Assembly: GCA_902792535.1 (NCBI GenBank)
Contig: CADAZU010000013.1
Span: 1 to 62,050, forward strand
Source of the DNA: an uncultured Bacteroidales bacterium
Lineage (GTDB): Bacteria > Bacteroidota > Bacteroidia > Bacteroidales > Paludibacteraceae
Length of the DNA: 62,050 bases
Reading direction: 5' to 3'
Shown here: positions 18,129-26,388 of the stretch, piece after piece
How positions within the stretch are numbered: position 1 is the first letter of the stretch
Layout of the letters: every line of letters starts with the position of its first letter
Notes under the pieces: generated by a model
Seen by the model: the letters and a program-made list of their open reading frames with translations, nothing else
Told to the model about the DNA's origin: nothing
Databases searched by the model: none
Made by a program: the position numbers and the translations under genes

Positions 18129-18953
18129 ATGAAAAATATTCATTATATATTATTCCTTATTCTTTGCCTCACGGCGTGTACGCCGAAGGCGCATCTGACG
18201 ATCCTGCATACGAATGACACCCATTCGCAGGTAGAACCCAAAGACAATAACCAGGGGGGCTATGCCCGTCGTATGGGACTGATCCGGCAAGAGCGGGAGA
18301 AAGATCCGGACTTGCTGCTGGTTGACGCCGGTGATTTCAGCCAGGGCACTCCGTATTTCAATCTATACCGCGGTCGCGTAGAGATAGACGCGATGAACTA
18401 CATCGGCTATGACGCTGCAACCTTGGGAAATCATGAGTTTGACAATGGTCTGGATTCGCTCGCTATGGTGCTTCGCCAGGCGCAGTTCCCGATCGTGTGC
18501 GCCAATTATGATTTTACCGGCACGGCGGTGGAAGGGCTGGTGCAGCCTTTTACGATCGTGGAGAAAGGAAATGTCAAAGTGGGTATCTTCGGTCTGGGGT
18601 GCCAGCCGAAAGGAATCATTTCTGACCGGAATTTCCTGCCTGCCCGCTATCTGGAGCCGTATCCGGTAGCTCAGGCGATGGCGGACACTCTGCGTGCGCA
18701 GGGATGCGATGTCGTCGTATGTCTCAGCCATATGGGGACAATGGGCAAAGGGCAAGGCGATGTGTGCGACTCGGTTATGGTCACCCGCACGCGGGGAATA
18801 GATGTCGTGGTGGGCGGACATACCCATAAATTCTATGATCACCTTCGCGTAGCGAACTTGGACGGAGACAGCATTCCTCTATGCCAAATGGGCAAGTGCG
18901 GTGTCTATTTAGGTAAGATAGTGCTAGATTTAAGTGACAAAAAAGAAAAATAA
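18129..18953 (+). CDS. 5'-nucleotidase-type metallophosphatase domain lipoprotein
   Basis: 274-residue lipoprotein (CLTAC) carrying only the metal-binding half of a UshA-like 5'-nucleotidase: HTNDTHSQ, DAGDFSQGT, GNHEFDNG, SHMG and GGHTHK supply the two-metal ligands. The substrate-binding C-terminal domain is missing here, but a matching stand-alone domain is encoded at 34564-35307. Probably acts in the periplasm on nucleotides. Three bases after mutL, same operon. Confidence 0.9.
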   Translation: MKNIHYILFLILCLTACTPKAHLTILHTNDTHSQVEPKDNNQGGYARRMGLIRQEREKDPDLLLVDAGDFSQGTPYFNLYRGRVEIDAMNYIGYDAATLGNHEFDNGLDSLAMVLRQAQFPIVCANYDFTGTAVEGLVQPFTIVEKGNVKVGIFGLGCQPKGIISDRNFLPARYLEPYPVAQAMADTLRAQGCDVVVCLSHMGTMGKGQGDVCDSVMVTRTRGIDVVVGGHTHKFYDHLRVANLDGDSIPLCQMGKCGVYLGKIVLDLSDKKEK

Positions 18954-18964
18954 CGCAAAAAAAT

Positions 18965-18995
18965 TTGCACATATCAGAAAAAAGCAGTAATTTTG
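18965..18995 (+). promoter_or_regulatory. Promoter of acpP
   Basis: TTG 18965-18967, 20-bp gap, TAATTTTG 18988-18995 preceded by AAAAAAGCAG. The 5' leader is about 75 nt. Confidence 0.8.
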
Positions 18996-19074
18996 CGCCG
19001 ATTTTGCAAAATATGCAAAAATAAAAGTGTACGAAACTTAAGAAAAACATACATTAATTAAAAGAATTAGCATT

Positions 19075-19314
19075 ATGGCAGAAATTGAAGCAAAAGTAAA
19101 AGCAATCATTGCTGATAAACTTGGTGTAGAAGAGTCTCAGGTTACCAAAGAGGCTAATTTCCAAACCGATCTGGGTGCGGATTCCCTGGACACCGTAGAA
19201 ATGATCATGGAGTTCGAGAAAGAGTTCGGAATTGAGATCCCGGACGAGGATACCCAGAAGATCGGCACCGTAGGCGACGCAATCGCATATGTTGAGGGCA
19301 AATTAGCGAAGTAA
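19075..19314 (+). CDS. acpP: Acyl carrier protein
   Basis: 79-residue acidic protein with the phosphopantetheine attachment motif [10 protein letters not shown] (Ser about residue 39). Carries acyl chains for fatty-acid synthesis. Followed by fabF, the classical order, but with a hairpin between the two that would favour more ACP than FabF. Confidence 0.98.
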   Translation: MAEIEAKVKAIIADKLGVEESQVTKEANFQTDLGADSLDTVEMIMEFEKEFGIEIPDEDTQKIGTVGDAIAYVEGKLAK

Positions 19315-19335
19315 TTCTCTTTACACATTGGTCTG

Positions 19336-19372
19336 CGAGTTTACGGGAGTACTGTAAACTCGTATGCTTTTT
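19336..19372 (+). terminator. Hairpin attenuator between acpP and fabF
   Basis: A 9-bp stem CGAGTTTAC/GTAAACTCG with a 9-base loop, followed by a T-rich run (TATGCTTTTTATT). Likely partial terminator. Confidence 0.7.
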
Positions 19373-19392
19373 ATTAGCAGGTTTATATATTT

Positions 19393-20652
19393 ATGCAGTT
19401 GAGACGAGTCGTAGTGACGGGCCTTGGGGCGCTCACACCGGTGGGAAATTCGGCGCCGGAGACATGGGCGGCATTGATAAACGGGGTGAACGGAATAGCT
19501 CCGATCACTTCCTTTGACGCCACGAAGTTCAAAACCCATTTTGCCGGTGAGGTGAAGGGCTTTGATCCCTCTCCGTTGATGGACCGCAAGGAAGCCCGCA
19601 AGATGGATCGCTATTCCCAGTTCTCCGTCTGGGTGGCTAATGAAGCCCTCATCGACAGCGGTCTGGATCTGGAGAATGAGGACCGCAGCCGTGTCGGAGT
19701 GATCTGGGGCAGTGGAATGGGCGGTTTGCAATCTACCGAGGAAGAAATTATCGATTTTGCCAAGGGGGATGGCGTGCCGCGCTTCAATCCGTTCATGATC
19801 CCGAAGGCAATCCCGTCTATCGCAGCCGGCCAGATATCGATCCGTTTCGGTCTGGGCGGACCTTCCTTCTCGGTGTCCACCGCTTGTTCTTCTTCGTCCC
19901 ACGCAGTGGGTTCGGCTTTTGACCAGATCCGTCTGGGGCATGCCGATGTGCTGCTTTCCGGCGGAGCGGATGCGGATGTGACTTACACCGGCATCGGAGG
20001 ATTCAACTCGCTGCATGCGCTCTCGACGCGCAATGATTCGCCCGAGACAGCCAGCAGGCCTTTCTCCAAATCGCGCGACGGGTTCGTGCTGGGAGAAGGA
20101 GCGGCATGTCTGATCCTGGAGGACTACGAGCATGCCAAGGCGCGCGGGGCGAAGATCTACGCGGAGATCATTGGCGAAGGTATGACGTCCGATGCCTACC
20201 ACTTGACCGCGCCGGATCCCGAGGGAAAAGGAGCGGAACGGGTGATGAGGCTGGCTCTCAAGGATGCAGGCATCCAGCCGGAGCAGGTGGATTTCATCAA
20301 TACGCATGGCACTTCTACGCCGCTGGGAGACGTGGCGGAGATCCAGGCTATCCAGCGCGTCTTCGGCGAGCATGTCTATGAGATGAACCTCGACTCCACC
20401 AAGTCCATGACCGGACACCTGATCGGTGCGACGGGGGCTGTGGAGGCACTGGCATGTATCATGGCGCTCAAAGAAGGCATCATACCGCCGACCATCAACC
20501 ATGATCCGGAAGACGTAGATGAGAATATAGACTACCGCATCAATTTCACCTTCGGGAAAGCCCAGAAACGCAATATCCGCTATGCGCTGAGTAACACCTT
20601 CGGCTTCGGAGGACACAACGCATGTCTGGTATTCCGGAAATGGGATGAATAA
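19393..20652 (+). CDS. fabF: 3-oxoacyl-ACP synthase II
   Basis: 419-residue condensing enzyme. RRVVVTGLGALTPVGNS at the N-terminus, catalytic Cys in VSTACSSSSHAVGSA (about residue 165), catalytic His in NTHGTSTPLGD (about 305) and in KSMTGHLIGATGAVE (about 341), and the C-terminal NTFGFGGHNA. Elongates acyl-ACP with malonyl-ACP in the cytoplasm. Full length. Confidence 0.98.
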   Translation: MQLRRVVVTGLGALTPVGNSAPETWAALINGVNGIAPITSFDATKFKTHFAGEVKGFDPSPLMDRKEARKMDRYSQFSVWVANEALIDSGLDLENEDRSRVGVIWGSGMGGLQSTEEEIIDFAKGDGVPRFNPFMIPKAIPSIAAGQISIRFGLGGPSFSVSTACSSSSHAVGSAFDQIRLGHADVLLSGGADADVTYTGIGGFNSLHALSTRNDSPETASRPFSKSRDGFVLGEGAACLILEDYEHAKARGAKIYAEIIGEGMTSDAYHLTAPDPEGKGAERVMRLALKDAGIQPEQVDFINTHGTSTPLGDVAEIQAIQRVFGEHVYEMNLDSTKSMTGHLIGATGAVEALACIMALKEGIIPPTINHDPEDVDENIDYRINFTFGKAQKRNIRYALSNTFGFGGHNACLVFRKWDE

Positions 20653-20706
20653 TAGGGAAGGATGCCCCTTTAAGCATCGATTAGTCTAATTTAAATTTAA
20701 GGTATT

Positions 20707-20901
20707 ATGATTACTAAAATTGGAGAAAATGCAGGTCTGATTTGGAATGCATTGCAGAATGGTGCACAAGGTCTGAAAGCGCTTAAAAAAGCTACCAAGC
20801 TGAAGAACGAGGAGCTCTATCTGGCACTGGGCTGGCTTGCTCGTGAGGGTAAAATCTCCTTCACCGAGGCTGAGGCAGACACGATCATTGCATTGGCATA
20901 A
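20707..20901 (+). CDS. Small winged-helix DNA-binding-like protein (DUF2582 type)
   Basis: 64 residues: [45 protein letters not shown], then a short beta wing. This matches the small winged helix-turn-helix family common in Bacteroidetes. Target unknown. The stop is 2 bp before the asd start, so they are likely co-transcribed. Confidence 0.85.
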   Translation: MITKIGENAGLIWNALQNGAQGLKALKKATKLKNEELYLALGWLAREGKISFTEAEADTIIALA

Positions 20902-20903
20902 GT

Positions 20904-21905
20904 ATGGTAATTGCAATCGTAGGCGCTTCGGGCGCTGTCGGGCAGGAATTGCTGGCTGTGCTCGCACAGCGGCAATTCCCTATCTCCGAACTCCGTTTAT
21001 TCGGGTCCGAGAGGAGTGCCGGTAAAAAGTATGAATTTTGCGGCAAGGAGTACGAGGTACAACTGCTGCAACATGGCGACGCCTTCAGGGGCGTCGATAT
21101 TGCGTTTACCTCCGCGGGCGCGAGCGTGTCACGTATGTACGCGGAGGATATCACCCGTTACGGCGCGGTGATGATTGATAATTCTTCCGCTTTCCGTATG
21201 GACGAAGATGTGCCTCTGGTGGTGCCGGAGGTCAATGCAGCTGACGCGCTGGTTCGCCCGCGGAATATTATCGCTAATCCGAATTGTACAACGATCCAGA
21301 TGGTTGTGGCTCTGCAGGCTATCGAGCGGCTGAGCCATATCCGCCGTGTGCATGTATCTACTTATCAGGCGGCTTCGGGCGCAGGGGCACAAGCGATGAA
21401 GGAGCTGGAAACCCAATACCGCCAGGTGCTCGCCGGAGAAGAACCCACCGTGGAGAAATTTGCCTACCAGCTGGCGTTTAACGTCATTCCGCATATTGAC
21501 CTCTTCACGGAAAACGGCTATACCAAGGAGGAGATGAAGATGTACAACGAGACGCGCAAGATCATGCATTCGGATGTCAAAGTCAGTGCGACTTGTGTGC
21601 GTGTGCCTTCGCTGCGTGCGCATAGCGAGAGCGTCTGGATCGAGACCGAGCGTCCGGTCTCCGTAGCCGAAGCGCGCGAAGCCTTTGCGCAAGCGCCCGG
21701 ATGTGTGCTCATGGACGAGCCGGAGCAGAAGAAATACCCGATGCCCCTTTTCCTGAGCGGAAAAGACGAAGTCTTCATCGGACGTATCCGCAAGGATCTG
21801 ACGGACGAGAACGGACTCAGCTTCTGGTGCGTGAGTGACCAGATTCGCAAGGGCGCAGCCCTCAATGCCGTCCAGATCGCTGAATATATCATCAATCACA
21901 AATGA
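20904..21905 (+). CDS. asd: Aspartate-semialdehyde dehydrogenase
   Basis: 333 residues; NADPH-dependent reduction of aspartyl phosphate on the way to Lys, Met, Thr and diaminopimelate. [11 protein letters not shown] nucleotide-binding loop, catalytic Cys in NPNCTTIQM (about residue 131), [10 protein letters not shown], and active-site His in [10 protein letters not shown]. The stop overlaps the next start by 4 bp within a repeat tract of ATCACAAATGACC words. Confidence 0.97.
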   Translation: MVIAIVGASGAVGQELLAVLAQRQFPISELRLFGSERSAGKKYEFCGKEYEVQLLQHGDAFRGVDIAFTSAGASVSRMYAEDITRYGAVMIDNSSAFRMDEDVPLVVPEVNAADALVRPRNIIANPNCTTIQMVVALQAIERLSHIRRVHVSTYQAASGAGAQAMKELETQYRQVLAGEEPTVEKFAYQLAFNVIPHIDLFTENGYTKEEMKMYNETRKIMHSDVKVSATCVRVPSLRAHSESVWIETERPVSVAEAREAFAQAPGCVLMDEPEQKKYPMPLFLSGKDEVFIGRIRKDLTDENGLSFWCVSDQIRKGAALNAVQIAEYIINHK

Positions 21906-23170
21906 CCAATCACCAATCACAAATAGAGATCATGGCTCCCGTGGGCTGCTGGGAGAGTCTGGCTGCGGCGATACAGGCCGGAGCTACCTCGGTCTATTTC
22001 GGCATCGAGCACCTCAACATGCGTGCCCGCAGCTCGGTCAATTTCACGACGGATGACATGGCGAAGATCGTCTCTGTCTGCCGCGAAGCGGGCGTGAAGA
22101 CCTACCTGACGGTCAACACCGTCATGTATCCCGAGGATCTGCCTCTGATGCGTGAGATCGTTTCAAAAGCCCATGCCGTGGGTGTGGATGCGATCATTGC
22201 GTCTGACATCGCGGTGATGCAGTACGCCAACTCAATTGGTCAGGAGGTGCATCTCTCTACCCAGCTCAACATAGCGAACACCGAGGCGCTGCGCTTCTAT
22301 GCGCAGTTTGCAGACGTCGTGGTGCTGGCGCGGGAACTGAATATGGATCAGGTGGCGTCTATCTATCGCGACATCGAGGAGCAGCATATATGCGGCAGAA
22401 GCGGTCAACCCATCCGCATTGAGATGTTCTGCCACGGTGCGCTCTGCATGGCGGTGAGCGGTAAGTGTTACCTCTCGCTCAATAACTACGGGCTCTCGGC
22501 GAACCGCGGTGCCTGCGTGCAGGTATGCCGCCGCGGCTATACGGTCAAGGACAAGTCCTCCGACCTCGAACTGGACATCGACAACCAGTATATCATGTCG
22601 CCCAAGGATCTCAAGACCATCCATTTCCTCAATAAGATGCTGGACGCAGGAGTCCGGGTGCTGAAGATCGAAGGACGTGCCCGCGGAGCGGAGTATGTCG
22701 CTACGGTCGTCGCTTGCTACCGCGAAGCGGTCGAGGCTTGGCAGCGAGGCGAGTATGCCGACGACGCCGTCATCGAACCCAAGATTGCGGACTGGAACGA
22801 ACGGCTCAGCCGCGTCTTCAACCGCGGGTTCTGGGATGGCTATTATCTGGGGCAACGGCTGGGCGAATGGACCCATTCGTATGGCAATAAAGCGACGCGG
22901 AAGAAAGTCTATGCCGCTAAATGTACCAATTTCTTCAAAAACCTGAGTGTGGCGGAGTTTGTGGTAGAAGCGGTAGAGGCGATCGAGGAAGGCTCGGACC
23001 TGCTCATCACCGGTGAGACCACCGGTGTCTATGAGTGCAAGGCAGAGGGAATGCGCGATGCGGACGGAAACCCCACCGCTCGCGTGGAGAAAGGTGCTTT
23101 CTTCTCCCTCAAGACCGACCGACTCCTCCGCCGCGGCGACAAACTCTTCCTCTGGACTCCTGAATGCTGA
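21902..23170 (+). CDS. Peptidase U32 family protein (probable RNA hydroxylation factor)
   Basis: 422 residues. [25 protein letters not shown] opens the TIM-barrel, with the family signature [13 protein letters not shown] and a Cys cluster ([23 protein letters not shown]) that in relatives such as TrhP and RlhA binds an iron-sulfur cluster for tRNA or rRNA hydroxylation. The protease activity historically assigned is doubtful. The first ten residues ([10 protein letters not shown]) are encoded by a degenerate tandem tract, which provides the start codon; the internal ATG at 21932 is the alternative start. Confidence 0.88.
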   Translation: MTNHQSQIEIMAPVGCWESLAAAIQAGATSVYFGIEHLNMRARSSVNFTTDDMAKIVSVCREAGVKTYLTVNTVMYPEDLPLMREIVSKAHAVGVDAIIASDIAVMQYANSIGQEVHLSTQLNIANTEALRFYAQFADVVVLARELNMDQVASIYRDIEEQHICGRSGQPIRIEMFCHGALCMAVSGKCYLSLNNYGLSANRGACVQVCRRGYTVKDKSSDLELDIDNQYIMSPKDLKTIHFLNKMLDAGVRVLKIEGRARGAEYVATVVACYREAVEAWQRGEYADDAVIEPKIADWNERLSRVFNRGFWDGYYLGQRLGEWTHSYGNKATRKKVYAAKCTNFFKNLSVAEFVVEAVEAIEEGSDLLITGETTGVYECKAEGMRDADGNPTARVEKGAFFSLKTDRLLRRGDKLFLWTPEC

Positions 23171-23178
23171 AATACTGA

Positions 23179-23835
23179 ATGCTGACGGCTTATGACCATA
23201 TTATCTCTCCTCTGACAGCCCCTTGGTGCGGCTGGACGATGTTGGTACTGCTGATCATGGCGGTGCTGAGCGAGTGGCTGCAACCGGGTGTCATCACCCA
23301 GGCAACGACCTCTCTTCTCTTCCATCCCGAGCGGGCATACAAAGATGCGCCGACCCGGACGGTAGCGCAACTGTTCGTCACAATCTTCCGCCTCGGCACG
23401 CTGGCGATGGCGCTCTGTCTCTGTTTCCCTCCGGAGTCCGGCTTCTCTTTTGTCGCCTATATGGCGGTCGCAGGAGTCATCTTCGGTGTGGCGCTGGTGA
23501 AGATGGCATGTGACCTGCTGGTGGACTACACTTTCCGCATTACCAAGACGTACGGCGAGGTATATGAGCACTATTCCAATCTCATGACCTTGCTGACCGT
23601 GGTGGTCTATGGGCTGTTACTGGTCTTTTTGCAGATTGACTCGCTGGTGGCTACGCGATGGATGATGATTGCCGTAGCGGGCATCTTTTTCTTGTTTTGG
23701 TTCTATCGCAGTGCGCGCCAGTTTGTGCGTACACCGGTAGCTGTAGTATATTTACTCCTATATATGACGACGATGGAATTGCTGCCGATGGCAGGAATAG
23801 CCGTCTTATCCGCTAAAATGATATCTCTCTTATGA
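23179..23835 (+). CDS. DUF4271 integral membrane protein
   Basis: 218 residues with about six hydrophobic helices and a conserved-looking core (VKMACDLLVDYTFRITKTYGEVYEHYSN). Matches the Bacteroidetes DUF4271 family, usually just before the uroporphyrinogen-III synthase gene as here. Function unknown. Overlaps the next start by 4 bp. Confidence 0.82.
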   Translation: MLTAYDHIISPLTAPWCGWTMLVLLIMAVLSEWLQPGVITQATTSLLFHPERAYKDAPTRTVAQLFVTIFRLGTLAMALCLCFPPESGFSFVAYMAVAGVIFGVALVKMACDLLVDYTFRITKTYGEVYEHYSNLMTLLTVVVYGLLLVFLQIDSLVATRWMMIAVAGIFFLFWFYRSARQFVRTPVAVVYLLLYMTTMELLPMAGIAVLSAKMISLL

Positions 23836-24578
23836 TAAAGAAAATCCTTTTTTCGCAACCCCGCCCTTCTACGGAGCATAATCCCTATACCCGTTTGGAG
23901 GCTCAGTTTGGAGTAGAATGTGATTTCTACCAGTTCATCCATGTCGAGGGCTTGTCCGCCAGCGAGTTCCGCAAACAGCGTATCAACCCGTTGGATTTCT
24001 CGGCGGTCATCTTGAATTCCAAACTGGGGGCAGAGCACTATTTCCGTCTCTGCGAAGAGATGCGACTCTCTGTGCCCGACACCATGCATTATTACTGCAA
24101 CTCGGAGCAAGTGGGCTTGTATCTGCAAAAGTTTATCAATTATCGCAAGCGCAAGGTCTTCTTCCCGGAGACGGGGAATAAGTTTGAGGACCTCTTGCCC
24201 GCGATGCACCGGCGTCCGAATGAGAAATATCTGATGGTGCTGTCGGATATCCATAATGACGACCAGATCAATATGTTTGCCGTGAATGGGATAGAGGTCA
24301 CTCCGGCGATCATGTACCGCACCGTGACGACTCCTTGGCCCGAAGGCAAACCCTTTGATTATGACTTGATCGGTCTCTTTACGCCCGCGGGTGTCACTTC
24401 GCTCTGCGAGAACTTCCCCACTTGGAAACAAGGGAAGACCCTGATTGCGGCTTTCGGAGAAGGAACAATCCGCGCATTGGACGATGCCGGTTTCCGTGTG
24501 GACATAGAGGCGGGACCCGGTAAAACTTTTGCCTCGCTCCCGATGGCAATCGCCGACTATTTGGAGAAAAATGACTAA
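23832..24578 (+). CDS. hemD: Uroporphyrinogen-III synthase-like protein
   Basis: 248 residues with the weakly conserved two-lobed HemD pattern: ILFSQPRP at the start, FSAVILNSKLGAEHYF ending lobe A, DLIGLFTPAGVTSLCENF in lobe B, and LIAAFGEGTIRALDDAGFRVDI near the end. Would cyclise hydroxymethylbilane in tetrapyrrole synthesis. Bacteroidetes members are divergent and some lack the rest of the pathway, so the biochemical role is less certain than the fold. Confidence 0.8.
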   Translation: MIKKILFSQPRPSTEHNPYTRLEAQFGVECDFYQFIHVEGLSASEFRKQRINPLDFSAVILNSKLGAEHYFRLCEEMRLSVPDTMHYYCNSEQVGLYLQKFINYRKRKVFFPETGNKFEDLLPAMHRRPNEKYLMVLSDIHNDDQINMFAVNGIEVTPAIMYRTVTTPWPEGKPFDYDLIGLFTPAGVTSLCENFPTWKQGKTLIAAFGEGTIRALDDAGFRVDIEAGPGKTFASLPMAIADYLEKND

Positions 24579-25020
24579 CTCTTTTCCAAAACATAGTAAA
24601 CTATGCGGCAAGGAACGGATAGCTGCTCTCTATCGGAGCGGCAACCGTTTCACGTCCTGGCCCCTGCGCGTCACATGGCAGAAGATCCCTGATCTCTCCC
24701 CCTCTACGGGGGAGCCGGAGGGGGCTTCCCAAATCCTCATCTGGGCACCCAAATCGCTTTTCAAACATGCCGTGGACAGAAACCGTCTCCGCCGTCTCAT
24801 GCGCGAAGCCTACCGCCTCAACCAAGGTATCCTCACTTCCTCCTCCCTTGAGCGGGTGAAGAGCTCTGCTCGATCGGACTGCCGGTGGCCGTCCGTAGAA
24901 CTCGCGGGTGGGGTTTCTTACCTCATCGCCTTCAACTATATCGACAAAGAGGTAAGATCCTATGCGGTCATAGAGAAAGCCGTCATCAAAGCCCTAAAAA
25001 GAATCGCCAATGCCCAGTGA
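24571..25020 (+). CDS. rnpA: Ribonuclease P protein component, with two in-frame repeat insertions
   Basis: 149 residues; the protein subunit of RNase P that helps mature tRNA 5' ends. The core is intact: [23 protein letters not shown] and the RNR signature [20 protein letters not shown]. Two GC-rich palindromic repeats lie in frame: 24695-24730 (adds [12 protein letters not shown], ~41-53) and 24842-24916 (adds [20 protein letters not shown], ~90-115). Both replace variable loops. The second is almost identical to a sequence inside the esterase gene at 40911-40987. The ATG at 24571 overlaps hemD by 8 bp. Confidence 0.9.
   Translation: MTNSFPKHSKLCGKERIAALYRSGNRFTSWPLRVTWQKIPDLSPSTGEPEGASQILIWAPKSLFKHAVDRNRLRRLMREAYRLNQGILTSSSLERVKSSARSDCRWPSVELAGGVSYLIAFNYIDKEVRSYAVIEKAVIKALKRIANAQ
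24695..24730 (+). repeat. REP-like palindrome inside rnpA
   Basis: CTCCCCCTCTACGGGGGAG followed by CCGGAGGGGGCTTCCC; same design as 25038-25072, 42868-42904 and 59789-59826. Reading frame kept. Confidence 0.75.
24842..24916 (+). repeat. Long in-frame palindromic element inside rnpA
   Basis: Bases 24842-24901 match 40911-40970 at 59 of 60 positions; similarity continues, with a small gap, to 24916/40987 (TGGGGTTT). It starts with CCTCCCTTGAG like the shorter palindromes and carries an internal hairpin (GGAC-T-GCC-GGT-GGC-C-GTCC). Confidence 0.85.
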
Positions 25021-25291
25021 ACACTCTGAAAATAATCTTCCCCCCTCCACGGGGGGATCGAGGGGGGCTTGGAGGATTTTCCTCCGCAAAGTCTTCCTCC
25101 TCCCTGTCTATTTCTACCGGGTGTTCATCTCGCCTTTGACGCCCCCGTCCTGCCGTTATACGCCGACGTGCAGCCAATACATGGTGGAGGCGGTGCTCAA
25201 ATACGGTATTTTCAAAGGTACTTGGCTCGGCATCAAACGCATCCTCCGCTGCCATCCATGGGGTGGCTCCGGCTACGACCCCGTCCCATAA
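25010..25291 (+). CDS. yidD: Membrane protein insertion efficiency factor YidD
   Basis: 93 residues; conserved core [28 protein letters not shown], then [18 protein letters not shown]. Assists YidC-dependent membrane insertion. The N-terminus has an unusual ~20-residue extension ([14 protein letters not shown]) encoded by a palindromic repeat at 25038-25072. Overlaps the rnpA stop by 11 bp; the rnpA-yidD pairing is normal. Confidence 0.95.
   Translation: MPSEHSENNLPPSTGGSRGAWRIFLRKVFLLPVYFYRVFISPLTPPSCRYTPTCSQYMVEAVLKYGIFKGTWLGIKRILRCHPWGGSGYDPVP
25038..25072 (+). repeat. REP-like palindrome at the 5' end of yidD
   Basis: CTTCCCCCCTCCACGGGGGG, then ATCGAGGGGGGCTTGG. In frame within the YidD N-terminal extension. 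Confidence 0.75.
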
Positions 25292-25319
25292 TATAATTTT
25301 TAAATTTTCAAATTCCCTT

Positions 25320-25997
25320 ATGAGGATTGATATTATTACAGCTTGCCCCGAACTCTTGGAGTCGCCCTTGAACCACTCCATCATCGCCCGCGCAAAGTCC
25401 AAAGGGCTTTGTGAGATCTATGTCCATAACCTCCGCGACTGGACGCTGGACAAACACCGCAAGGTGGACGACTATGCCTTCGGCTTCAGCGCCGGAATGG
25501 TCCTCCAGATCGAACCCATCGACCGTTGTATCTCTGCCCTCACCGCCGAGCGCCACTACGACGAGATCATCTTCACCGCTCCCGATGGCGAACGCTTTGA
25601 CCAGAAAGCCGCCAACAGCCTCTCCCTCAAGGAAAATATTATCATCCTCTGCGGGCATTATAAGGGAGTGGACCAGCGCGTGCGCGATCATCTGATCACG
25701 CGCGAGTACTCCATCGGCGATTTCGTCCTCACCGGCGGCGAGATGCCGGCGGCGATGATGACGGACGCTATCGTGCGACTCCTCCCGGGAGCACTCGGAG
25801 ACGTCGAGTCCGCACTCAACGACTCGTTCCAGGACGGACTGCTCGAAGCCGGCGTCTATACCCGCCCGGCGGAATACAAAGGATGGAAAGTGCCGGACAT
25901 CCTTCTCTCCGGCAACCAGGCGAAGATCGAGGAATGGCAATACGAGCAATCCCTCGAACATACCAAGTCCCGCCGCCCCGACCTACTCGATGAATAA
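25320..25997 (+). CDS. trmD: tRNA (guanine-N1)-methyltransferase
   Basis: 225 residues; SAM-dependent m1G37 methylation of t[34 protein letters not shown], and the knot segment [29 protein letters not shown] are diagnostic. The C-terminal helix ([16 protein letters not shown]) is complete. The ATG at 25320 follows an AT-rich spacer and begins [11 protein letters not shown], matching the family start. Confidence 0.97.
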   Translation: MRIDIITACPELLESPLNHSIIARAKSKGLCEIYVHNLRDWTLDKHRKVDDYAFGFSAGMVLQIEPIDRCISALTAERHYDEIIFTAPDGERFDQKAANSLSLKENIIILCGHYKGVDQRVRDHLITREYSIGDFVLTGGEMPAAMMTDAIVRLLPGALGDVESALNDSFQDGLLEAGVYTRPAEYKGWKVPDILLSGNQAKIEEWQYEQSLEHTKSRRPDLLDE

Positions 25998-26112
25998 GAT
26001 CCAATTCTCCCGAATTTTTACTGATCACAATTAATTTTAGTCTTCAAATTCTTAATATTTGCCAACTTAACTTTGCAATTTTATGTTTTATAACATTTTT
26101 TTTGCAAAATAT

Positions 26113-26143
26113 TTGGTCAGTTCGCCAAAAAGCAGTACTTTTG
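26113..26143 (+). promoter_or_regulatory. Promoter of a short candidate transcript
   Basis: TTG 26113-26115, 20-bp gap, TACTTTTG 26136-26143, with AAAAAGCAG before the TA. The next annotated gene starts 245 bp later and has its own promoter. Confidence 0.7.
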
Positions 26144-26148
26144 CACCG

Positions 26149-26222
26149 TGTTTTTCATGGTATTAGATTTAAGGTTAAGTAAAAAGATTGGGATGTCGGG
26201 AGACATCCTTCTTTGTTTTTAT
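26149..26222 (+). ncRNA. Candidate small RNA (about 75 nt) with terminator
   Basis: A strong promoter is followed by about 40 nt of AT-rich sequence and then a terminator-like hairpin (GGATGTC-GGGA-GACATCC) with TTCTTTGTTTTT. No conserved ORF is evident; a 27-codon frame from 26158 spans the hairpin but resembles nothing. The 5' end is estimated from the promoter. Confidence 0.45.
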
Positions 26223-26320
26223 ATCCTTCCCCCTCTTTAGAAAATGTTTTTTATGTTTATGTCCTTTGCTGGCTTTTTGTTAAATTTTTAGCGGTTTTGC
26301 ATAATTTTTAATTTTTAATT

Positions 26321-26350
26321 TTGCATTTTGAATTTTTTGTTGTACCTTTG
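26321..26350 (+). promoter_or_regulatory. Promoter of the TPR-AraC regulator gene
   Basis: TTG 26321-26323, 19-bp gap, TACCTTTG 26343-26350, followed by a tandem CGTAAAT tract up to the start codon. Confidence 0.75.
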
Positions 26351-26388
26351 CACTCGTAAATCGTAAATCGCAAATCGTAAATGATATC

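Noticed and set aside
26158-26241. 27-codon ORF in the short transcript
   Set aside because: It spans the terminator hairpin and matches nothing; an RNA is the simpler reading.
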